Source: Candidatus Saccharicenans sp. (GTDB taxonomy: Bacteria; Acidobacteriota; Aminicenantia; Aminicenantales; Saccharicenantaceae). From it: a stretch of 35,434 bases of DNA. Positions 23,575 to 30,172 of the stretch are shown in pieces. How positions within the stretch are numbered: the first letter of the stretch is position 1; each line of letters begins with the position of its first letter. The stretch is taken from NCBI GenBank assembly GCA_030018265.1, contig JASEFX010000020.1, positions 1 through 35,434 on the forward strand, in the 5' to 3' direction. The translations under genes were made by a program, and so were the position numbers. The notes beneath the pieces are model-generated. The model did not search any database and was not told the DNA's origin. It saw only the letters and a program-made list of their open reading frames with translations.

Positions 23575-24177
23575 ATGACTCTGGATGAAATCATAAAAAG
23601 CCGGCGCAGCATAAGGAGATATCTTGAACGTCCGGTGGAAAGGGAGAAGATTGTGGCCTGTCTGGAAGCAGCCAGACTGGCACCTTCAGCCGAGAATGCC
23701 CAGCCCTGGCGGTTTCTGGTGATAGACGATCCCGGGCTCAGAGAGAAAGTGGCAGAAAAGGCTTTTTCCGGCATCTATTCTTTCTGCCGTTTTGCCGCCC
23801 GGGCGCCGGTACTGGTTCTTCTTCTGGCTAAAAAGGATTTTCTTGCAAACAGACTCGGCCGGCTGGTGCAGGGGACTCAGTTTTATCTGCTGGACCTGGG
23901 GATAGCCGGAGAACACTTTGTGCTGAAGGCTGAAGAACTCGGACTGGGCACCTGCTGGATCGGCTGGTTCAACATCAGAGGTCTTCGAAAACTATTGAAG
24001 ATTCCGCACAGATACCAGCCGGTGGCCATCATTTCGGTGGGCTATCCGGCCAGCCGTCCGCCCGGAGAACACGTGAGGAAGAAGCTGGAAGAGATTGCCT
24101 GGTTCAACCGGATTGAAGAAGCTGGAAGCACGGGGCTGGAAGAATCGGAAAAGAATAACTTCAGTGATGGTTATTAA
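23575..24177 (+). CDS. Nitroreductase family flavoprotein
   Basis: This 200-residue protein carries the FMN-binding pattern of the family: IKSRRSIRRYLERPV at the N-terminus (Arg residues contact the FMN phosphate), LAPSAENAQPWRF, and later AEELGLGTCWIGWF and AIISVGYPA. Such enzymes use NAD(P)H to reduce nitro compounds, quinones or related substrates. The start is ATG at 23575 with a loose ribosome site. It lies 64 bases after the S9 gene and overlaps or closely precedes the metallophosphoesterase gene. The substrate is not shown by the sequence. Confidence 0.9.
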   Translation: MTLDEIIKSRRSIRRYLERPVEREKIVACLEAARLAPSAENAQPWRFLVIDDPGLREKVAEKAFSGIYSFCRFAARAPVLVLLLAKKDFLANRLGRLVQGTQFYLLDLGIAGEHFVLKAEELGLGTCWIGWFNIRGLRKLLKIPHRYQPVAIISVGYPASRPPGEHVRKKLEEIAWFNRIEEAGSTGLEESEKNNFSDGY

Positions 24178-25363
24178 TCAAAATCAATCAGCCGAAAAAC
24201 TTATGAGGAGAAAGGATTTGATTCTGTTTTTGCTTATTGTTTTATCGATCTACGGCTTGCTGAATGGTTATTTGATATGGCGGGGCTCACAGGCGCTGTC
24301 CGGTCTCAGATATGGCCGGCTGCTTTTCATGCTGGTTTTTCTGAGCTCGATGTTAGCTTATCCTGTCGGAAGGATTCTCAACAGCCGCTGGCCCTCTCAT
24401 TTTAATGAGTTTCTTATTTCAGCCGGTTCCTACCACCTGGCCTTGATGCTCTATCTTTTCCTTTTTCTCCTGGTCAGGGATATAATTCGCGGACTGGTGA
24501 AGATTTCCGGCGCCTCGCTGGCCGGCGCTTCCTGGCTTCAAGTCAGAAATCCAGCCTCCTTTATGTTTATCGCCGCTTTAACCCTGACGGTGATTTTTCT
24601 CGGCCATTTGAACGCGATAAATCCGAGGTTAAAGACGATCGAAATCAAAATAGATAAAAAGAGGCCAGCCGGGTCAGAGTTGAGAGCGGTCCTCATTTCT
24701 GACATTCATCTGGGAACGATAAACCGCTCGAACCGGCTGGAAAAACTGGTGGAAAAAATTAACAGGTTGAATCCGGATATTGTGTTTCTGGCGGGAGATA
24801 TAGTTGATGAGGGCGTTTCTCTGGAAGAAGAAGAAAAGATGGTAGGGCTGCTGCGTCAGATTCACATCCCGCTCGGACTTTATGCCTGTCCCGGAAACCA
24901 TGAATATTACAGCGGATTTGAAAAAAGTATTTCTTACTTAGAAAAGGCCGGGGTGAGGGTTCTTATCGACCGGGCGGAAAAAGTAGACGGCTGGCTTTAT
25001 GTAATAGGCAGGATGGACCGGACGGCGGAGAGAGCCGGGCAAAGGCGTCTATCGCTTGAAGAAATTATCGAACGAGATGGAGTGGACCGCACCTGGCCGC
25101 TGGTGGTGCTTGACCATCAACCGCTGAATCTGGGCGAGGCGGTCCGGGCAGAAGTTGACCTCCAGCTCTCCGGTCACACTCATGCCGGCCAGCTTTTTCC
25201 TCTTAACCTTATCAATAAACTGATCTATGAACAGTACTGGGGGTATCTGAAAAAAGGAAAAACCCACATCTATGTTTCTTCTGGAAGCGGAACCTGGGGT
25301 CCGGCAGTCAGAACCGGCAGCCGTTCGGAAATAGTGCTGCTGAAGATCGTTACAGGAGATTGA
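24167..25363 (+). CDS. Membrane-anchored metallophosphoesterase
   Basis: Calcineurin-like phosphoesterase with an N-terminal membrane part of about four helices (LILFLLIVLSIYGLLNGYLI, LLFMLVFLSSMLAYPV, LALMLYLFLFLLVRDI, FMFIAALTLTVIFLGHL). The catalytic domain has all the motifs: ISDIHLGTI (DxH), LAGDIVDEG (GDxxD), PGNHEYY (GNHE), LDHQPLNL and SGHTHAGQLF (GHTH). The family includes YkuE/YaeI-type enzymes acting on lipid-linked substrates. The start is uncertain: ATG at 24167 overlaps the nitroreductase by 11 bases, ATG at 24203 is the alternative, and neither has a clear ribosome site. Its stop directly abuts the stop of the converging OmpH-like gene. Confidence 0.88.
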   Translation: MVINQNQSAEKLMRRKDLILFLLIVLSIYGLLNGYLIWRGSQALSGLRYGRLLFMLVFLSSMLAYPVGRILNSRWPSHFNEFLISAGSYHLALMLYLFLFLLVRDIIRGLVKISGASLAGASWLQVRNPASFMFIAALTLTVIFLGHLNAINPRLKTIEIKIDKKRPAGSELRAVLISDIHLGTINRSNRLEKLVEKINRLNPDIVFLAGDIVDEGVSLEEEEKMVGLLRQIHIPLGLYACPGNHEYYSGFEKSISYLEKAGVRVLIDRAEKVDGWLYVIGRMDRTAERAGQRRLSLEEIIERDGVDRTWPLVVLDHQPLNLGEAVRAEVDLQLSGHTHAGQLFPLNLINKLIYEQYWGYLKKGKTHIYVSSGSGTWGPAVRTGSRSEIVLLKIVTGD

Positions 25364-25909
25364 TTATTTTTTCGTTGATTTGCTGGCGTCGTAACGTTTG
25401 ATCACTTCCTGGGTGATATCGAGTTCGGGGTGGTAATAAATCAATCCTGAAGTGCTCAGGTCAAACACCAGTTCATAACCCTGTTCTTTGATGATTTCGT
25501 CCACCACCGCCAGCATTTCTTCCCTGATTCTCTTTATGATCTGGCTCTTCAGCTGTTCAAAGTCCCTGGTGTTTTCCTGTTCGTATTTCAGCCGTTCGGC
25601 TTCTTTCCGGTCGATCTCCTGCTGCAGCTTCTTTCTGGCTTCAGGGCTAAGCGTGAGCTCCTGGCTGGCGAGTTTTTGTCTTAAGTTTTTAATTTCTTCA
25701 TCTCTTCTTTTGAGCTCGGATTTGATCTGTTCTTCTCTTTCCTGGAGGATGGCCACAGCCTTCTTGCCTTCGAGCGACTGGTCGAAAGCCTTCTGGGAAT
25801 CAACCACAGCCACCTTCACCCTGTTCTGCGCGGTAAGCGGAAGAGTCGGGATCAAACAGAACAGCAGCAGCCAGAGAAATAGATTTTTTTTCCGGCGGGA
25901 AGTATTCAT
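25364..25909 (-). CDS. OmpH/Skp family periplasmic chaperone
   Basis: This 181-residue protein has a signal peptide (NLFLWLLLFCLIPTLPLTA, then Q) and a long coiled coil (EREEQIKSELKRRDEEIKNL and on, about residues 55-140), followed by GYELVFDLSTSGLIYYHPEL, the conserved C-terminal fold of OmpH/Skp. Skp holds unfolded outer-membrane proteins in the periplasm, so this supports a two-membrane cell. The start is ATG at 25909, six bases after GGAGG; a TTG two codons earlier abuts the ribosome site. It follows the aminotransferase gene after 24 bases and is the last gene of the long minus-strand run. The stop abuts that of the converging phosphoesterase. Confidence 0.9.
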   Translation of the reverse strand: MNTSRRKKNLFLWLLLFCLIPTLPLTAQNRVKVAVVDSQKAFDQSLEGKKAVAILQEREEQIKSELKRRDEEIKNLRQKLASQELTLSPEARKKLQQEIDRKEAERLKYEQENTRDFEQLKSQIIKRIREEMLAVVDEIIKEQGYELVFDLSTSGLIYYHPELDITQEVIKRYDASKSTKK

Positions 25910-25933
25910 CTTCAACCTCCTGTTATCCCGGGC

Positions 25934-27049
25934 TCAGGGTCTCATGGCTGAAATCACTTCAGCCACTCTTTCCAGCGCTGCCTGCAGATACTCCGGCGGA
26001 GAGCCGTAACCGAGGCGCAGGTGTTGATCTAGTTCAAAGTGATCCCCCGGAACCAGAAGCACGCTCTTTTCCTTAAGAATTTTTTCCACCAGCTCGGTGG
26101 AATTAACCGGCAGGTTATAGCGGGTGAAAAGAATGGCTCCGGCGCGGGGAGGCAGGTAGCTGAAAAGGCCATCAAAGCTTTTCAACCAGTTTTCCAGAAG
26201 CGGGAGGTTGTGATTGAGAATCTCACGCGTTCTTTTCAGTATTTTCTGCCTTCTTTCGGGTTCAAGAACTCGAGTGGCCAGATGGTCAGTGAGAGCCGAA
26301 ACGGAAATGGTGGTGTAATCATGGTAAGTCCAGATTTTTTTCACCACTTCCAGCGGTCCGGCCAGCCAGCCGAGGCGCAGCCCGGGAAGTCCGTAAGCCT
26401 TGGACAGACCTGAGACCACCAGCACTCTATCATAACTTCCCCAGAAAGAGGGAGTTTCCTGACCGTTCAATTCGGCTCCCCGGTAAACCTCATCAGCCAG
26501 AATCCAGGCGCCCACTTTTTCTGCCTGTTTGATTATTTCGTTTCTGGCTTCCTCGGTCAGAATCGAGCCTGTCGGGTTGTTCGGATTCGTCAGGATGATC
26601 ATTCTGGTGTTGCCGTTGACCTGCTTCCTGAGTTCGTCCGGGTCCGGCTGCCAGCCGAGCTCGGGTCGGAGCCAGAACGGCTTTACTCTCGCCCCGAAAG
26701 CCCTGGCCAGTCCCCACATCTGCATGTAATTCGGAAGTTCGAAAACCACTTCATCTCCCGGTTCGAGCAGAGACCACATCAGCAGAAAATTGGCTTCGGA
26801 AGAACCGGCGGTCACCATGATCTGCTCCGGGTCCATGTTCGGATAAAGACGGGCGATGTTTTCTCTCAGGGCCGGCGTACCGTTAGTCTGGGTGTAACCG
26901 AGTTCAACCCGCGTCAGTTCTTCCAGTTCTTCAGGCGACAGCAGCTCTCGCAGAGTTAACGGGTGGACGCCGCTCTCAGAGAGATTGTAATCAACCAAAT
27001 TTTCCCAGAGCGACTGCATTCTTTCCATCTTAAAAATTTCGATTTTCAT
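25934..27049 (-). CDS. PLP-dependent aminotransferase class I/II
   Basis: This 371-residue fold-type I aminotransferase shows the usual sites: TAGSSEANFLLMW (cofactor phosphate), LTNPNNPTGS, ILADEVYRG (Asp to the pyridine nitrogen) and VVSGLSKAYGLPGLRLGW with the Schiff-base Lys. The end has LRLGYGSPP, where Arg binds the substrate carboxylate. The amino acid it acts on is not evident; its general form is like aminotransferases placed in biosynthesis clusters. The ATG at 27049 has AAGGA about ten bases upstream. It lies 34 bases after the Oxa1-like gene and 24 bases before the OmpH-like gene. Confidence 0.9.
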   Translation of the reverse strand: MKIEIFKMERMQSLWENLVDYNLSESGVHPLTLRELLSPEELEELTRVELGYTQTNGTPALRENIARLYPNMDPEQIMVTAGSSEANFLLMWSLLEPGDEVVFELPNYMQMWGLARAFGARVKPFWLRPELGWQPDPDELRKQVNGNTRMIILTNPNNPTGSILTEEARNEIIKQAEKVGAWILADEVYRGAELNGQETPSFWGSYDRVLVVSGLSKAYGLPGLRLGWLAGPLEVVKKIWTYHDYTTISVSALTDHLATRVLEPERRQKILKRTREILNHNLPLLENWLKSFDGLFSYLPPRAGAILFTRYNLPVNSTELVEKILKEKSVLLVPGDHFELDQHLRLGYGSPPEYLQAALERVAEVISAMRP

Positions 27050-27083
27050 CGGTTAAATCCTTCGTATGAATTTATGGGCATGA

Positions 27084-27914
27084 TTAAATTTCAACCCTGA
27101 AAACTCCCTTGAGAGCAAAGCCAAAAATTATCGACAGGAGGAAATAGGCCACCAGCCAGTGGAAGGAGATTCCGGCAAATTCCAGCCTGGATTCCGGCAG
27201 AACCAGCTCGACCCGGGTGAGCAGCGAATCGGCCGGAAGGGGCTTTTCTCCAGGATGGAGAAGTTCCTGCCAGAGGTTTTTTCTCACTCTGACCGGCGAG
27301 ACCCTGGTGAGCGATCTGTTTGTGGCCGGAATGCTTTTAAGATACCGCTCTCCGTCAACCGTTATAATTACCGGCTTTCCGGTCGCTCCGGTCACTCTCA
27401 ACCTCCAGGAAACCTCAGCTTCGTCGATAATTCTGACGGGAGGCGTTTCCAGCTGCAGTCCTGCGGGCGTTTCCACTTCCAGGTTTAGTTTCATCAGGTC
27501 CACAGATTTGATAAAACGGGCTTTGAGAAGAAAAGTTTCATCTTTCGCTGGAATCCGGTAACTAAACCAGAGGTTCAACTGGGCCAGCAGCAGGAATATC
27601 GGAATTATCATAACCAGCAGAGGTTTCAAATTGTAGGAAAGATACCGGAGATTGGCTGCCAGGAGTTCTTTCTGGGAATTCAGTTGTGTCCGGAAATCAT
27701 TCTGGTACAACCTGATTTCGAGCAGGTGAGCTTTAATCCTCTCCCTGGCTCTTTTTATTCCGGCCTGGTCAGAAGTTTTTTTGTAAACAAAGAGCATCAG
27801 GAGCGCGGTAAGCAGTGAAATCACCAGCATGGCTATCCACGGATGAAAACTGGCCAGTGGCATAAAAATAATTCTGATAAGAGTTCCCAGAGCGCTGTTC
27901 AACCACCAGAGCAT
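27084..27914 (-). CDS. Oxa1/EMC3(DUF106)-like membrane protein with inserted periplasmic domain
   Basis: The chosen ATG at 27914 is 19 bases after the stop of the small RHH-like gene and gives 276 residues; the frame is open to 28040 but that overlaps this gene. Layout: an amphipathic start (LNSALGTLIRIIFMPL), TM1 about 25-44, a charged helical hairpin about 47-94 (GIKRARERIKAHLLEIRLYQ), TM2 about 97-118 (LKPLLVMIIPIFLLLAQLNL), a beta-rich region of about 130 residues, and TM3 at the C-terminus (WLVAYFLLSIIFGFALKGVF). TM1, cytosolic coiled coil, TM2 with a KP-start, and TM3 is the core of the Oxa1 superfamily (YidC, archaeal DUF106, EMC3, TMCO1), which insert proteins into membranes. The beta domain would be periplasmic. 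Similarity is by eye; function is inference. Confidence 0.6.
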   Translation of the reverse strand: MLWWLNSALGTLIRIIFMPLASFHPWIAMLVISLLTALLMLFVYKKTSDQAGIKRARERIKAHLLEIRLYQNDFRTQLNSQKELLAANLRYLSYNLKPLLVMIIPIFLLLAQLNLWFSYRIPAKDETFLLKARFIKSVDLMKLNLEVETPAGLQLETPPVRIIDEAEVSWRLRVTGATGKPVIITVDGERYLKSIPATNRSLTRVSPVRVRKNLWQELLHPGEKPLPADSLLTRVELVLPESRLEFAGISFHWLVAYFLLSIIFGFALKGVFRVEI

Positions 27915-27933
27915 GCGGATTTTTTCTCTGAAC

Positions 27934-28125
27934 TCAGGAAATGTAACCGAGCCCTTTGAGTCTTTTTTTAATTTCCTCTTCCGAATCGGCTCCTTCGAAT
28001 TTAGCCACTTCTTTTTCCAGCAGATGCACGATGAATTCATCGGCTGAGCTGTATCCGGCCACCTCCGCTATTTTTTTCACCTTCTCGTACAGCTCTTTTT
28101 CCAGCTTGATTCTGGCTTTTCCCAT
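27934..28125 (-). CDS. Small ribbon-helix-helix-like protein, 63 aa
   Basis: The ATG at 28125 follows AAAGGAG at good spacing; a GTG two codons earlier overlaps that site. The product begins MGKARIKLEKELYEKVKKIA and continues EVAGYSSADEFIVHLLEKEV, which fits the beta-helix-helix layout of CopG/Arc-type DNA-binding or antitoxin-like proteins. It ends with a charged stretch and IKKRLKGLGYIS. It is placed 46 bases after a phosphodiesterase gene and 19 bases before the Oxa1-like gene, so it is co-transcribed with both. No toxin partner is visible, so a regulator or an accessory of the membrane protein is more likely than a toxin-antitoxin pair. DNA binding is not proven. Confidence 0.72.
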   Translation of the reverse strand: MGKARIKLEKELYEKVKKIAEVAGYSSADEFIVHLLEKEVAKFEGADSEEEIKKRLKGLGYIS

Positions 28126-28171
28126 GGCCACTCCTTTCCTTTATTCCGGTTTCTTCCTGCCCGGAGCCTGA

Positions 28172-30172
28172 CTAAAAAACCGGGCGTCCTGTCATCCCAG
28201 AGGGAATTTTAATCCCGAAAAGCGATAAAATTCCAGCGGTAACATCCTCGAGCGCCGGCTGCTCCAGACGCGAGGGCCGGTTGGCCAGCAGCACTCCCGG
28301 GATCAACCCCGGGGCGGTCATATGATCCCCGCTCCATTTCTGCGGGTTGTTTTCGATGATTTCCCGGGGAAAATTTCCGAGCGGGGAGTTCCAGGATATA
28401 CGGTAGTTGCGGTTGAAGCCCAGGATTATGTCCGGAGCCTCCGTAACGTAGGGCCCGCTGTAAACTTCTTCTGTGATGTAAGCTTTAAGAATGACCCTTT
28501 CTCCGGTTTCCGGGTCGGTTATCTGTTCGAGTTTGCGGGCGAGCTCGCGCAGCAGACTCTGTTTTTCCTCCGGGCGCACGATTCCCCCGGCTTCCCGACC
28601 TTTAAGGTTGAGATAAAGCGCATTCAGCCCGACTCCGTAGGCTCTGGACCTTGACCAGTCGGTTGTCTGAAAAAGAGTAACTTCCTCAGGTTTCGTACCC
28701 GGTCGCAGTACATGATAGCCGTTGCGCAGAAGCCAGGTGTTCAGATTGAATCCTTTTCGGAACGGACAGAAACCGTGGTCGGACATAACGATGATGACCG
28801 TCCGGCTGTCTGTCTTTTCCATGGCCAGCTGCAGCGCCCGGTCCATCTGCTGATAGGTTTTTTCAATTACCTGCCCGAATTCCGAAGCGAGTTTTTCGTT
28901 GTAGGCCGGATGGTCACGGTCAATCAGCCGGAAGAACATATGCTGGCGCTGGTCGGCGTTGGAGAAATAGAAGAAGAGGAGACCAGACCTGAAATTTTTT
29001 AGCTCATCCTCCAGCATTGCCATCGATTCCTGGTAGACAAGCTCATCCTGGTAGAGAAATTCTTTTTCGTCCAGAACGTCGTTTTCGAGCGCGGCTGTGT
29101 CCGCCGGCAATCCTTTGGTAAAAAACGGGCCGAATTTTTTAGCCAGCTCGCGCGAGTAACTCTCCGGTGTGCTCAGCGGAAGCGCCGGGTCGGCCGGGTC
29201 GATATTAATCGGGCTTACATAAAGCTTGAATTTAGGCCTAACCTCTTTAAGATAGAACTGGCAGATGCCGCTGACGGTCTGGGTCGGGATGAATTCAAAC
29301 CTGATTCTTTTCCAGCCGCTCCATTCCTTCTCTCTGAGGATAAATTCCTGTCCCTGCAGGGAAATCTTGGCCACCTGATGAACCGGGTCTATGAACACCC
29401 TGAAATCGACGAAAGTTTCCGGGTTGCCCTTTACAAAAGGGTTATTCGGACCGGGGATTTTCGCCTCCACTCGATTTCCGATCACGTAGACATAATGAAC
29501 GCGTCCGCCTCCGCCGTATTCTTCAGTTACTGTTTTGTATTCGTTTGTGTAGTAATTGAAGAGGCCGTAATAGCCTTTCAGGTCCGGAGTTCCCATGCCG
29601 GAAAAGGTCTTCTGTCTGGTTTCCACCGGAGGATAATTGGATGGGATTTTGAAAATGGTGGCGGGAATATCATAATCTTCGAGAATCTGCCAGAAAGCTC
29701 TTCCTCGCCTGAGATTTCTTATTTCTCCGCCGGAAAGGGGAATGTGGTATTTGCCGAGCTTGAGGTTATGTCGGGGTGGCAGACTTTCCGAGGCGGAAAA
29801 TACAGGGAGATAGGTCCGCGGGTCGCGGTGGACAAAGTCAAAGATGGCGTGGCCACCCGGGTTGGTACCGGTTATGAAATTCGCCCAGGCCACCGGACTC
29901 TGCGGGGGGATGCTGGAGCCGAGCGGCAGAAAAGTTCCGGAAGCCGCCAGTTTCTTGAAGTGGGGGAGGAGTCCGGCTTCGATAAACCGGTTTACCAGTA
30001 TCGTGTCGAGTCCATCCATACCGAGCACCAGCACTTTCAGACCGGTTTCACGCCGGCCGGCGGTTTTCAGAAAGGCTTCAGTCGGGGACAGAAGCAGTCC
30101 GGCTGAGGTGCCCAGAATGAGCTGAAGGAACTCGCGTCGTCTTAGAGCTTCTTCACTTCTTCTTCCGGACAT
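28172..30172 (-). CDS. Alkaline-phosphatase-superfamily phosphodiesterase, Tat-exported
   Basis: This 666-residue protein starts at the ATG at 30172, overlapping the upstream gene by 20 bases; the longer frame to 30316 lies inside that gene. A twin-arginine signal (RRREFLQLILGTSAGLLLS) suggests folded export. The type I phosphodiesterase sites are intact: VLGMDGLDT (metal Asp), QSPVAWANFITG (Ser nucleophile), NADQRQHMFF (Asp and His), IVMSDHGF and WSGDH. Between residues about 190 and 340 a beta-rich insertion holds GYYGLFNYYTN and CQFYLKEVRPKFKLYVSPIN; the 30153 protein has the same insertion, so the two are duplicates. It should hydrolyse phosphodiesters, perhaps on lipid or glycan carriers, outside the cytoplasm. 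The substrate is unknown. Confidence 0.87.
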   Translation of the reverse strand: MSGRRSEEALRRREFLQLILGTSAGLLLSPTEAFLKTAGRRETGLKVLVLGMDGLDTILVNRFIEAGLLPHFKKLAASGTFLPLGSSIPPQSPVAWANFITGTNPGGHAIFDFVHRDPRTYLPVFSASESLPPRHNLKLGKYHIPLSGGEIRNLRRGRAFWQILEDYDIPATIFKIPSNYPPVETRQKTFSGMGTPDLKGYYGLFNYYTNEYKTVTEEYGGGGRVHYVYVIGNRVEAKIPGPNNPFVKGNPETFVDFRVFIDPVHQVAKISLQGQEFILREKEWSGWKRIRFEFIPTQTVSGICQFYLKEVRPKFKLYVSPINIDPADPALPLSTPESYSRELAKKFGPFFTKGLPADTAALENDVLDEKEFLYQDELVYQESMAMLEDELKNFRSGLLFFYFSNADQRQHMFFRLIDRDHPAYNEKLASEFGQVIEKTYQQMDRALQLAMEKTDSRTVIIVMSDHGFCPFRKGFNLNTWLLRNGYHVLRPGTKPEEVTLFQTTDWSRSRAYGVGLNALYLNLKGREAGGIVRPEEKQSLLRELARKLEQITDPETGERVILKAYITEEVYSGPYVTEAPDIILGFNRNYRISWNSPLGNFPREIIENNPQKWSGDHMTAPGLIPGVLLANRPSRLEQPALEDVTAGILSLFGIKIPSGMTGRPVF

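Noticed and set aside
27934-28125. Toxin-antitoxin pair
   Set aside because: The small protein looks antitoxin-like, but its downstream neighbour is a multi-span membrane protein and its upstream neighbour an enzyme. No toxin is evident.
29378-30106. Open frame of 242 codons on the plus strand
   Set aside because: Antisense to the Tat-exported phosphodiesterase and without a ribosome site or known motif.
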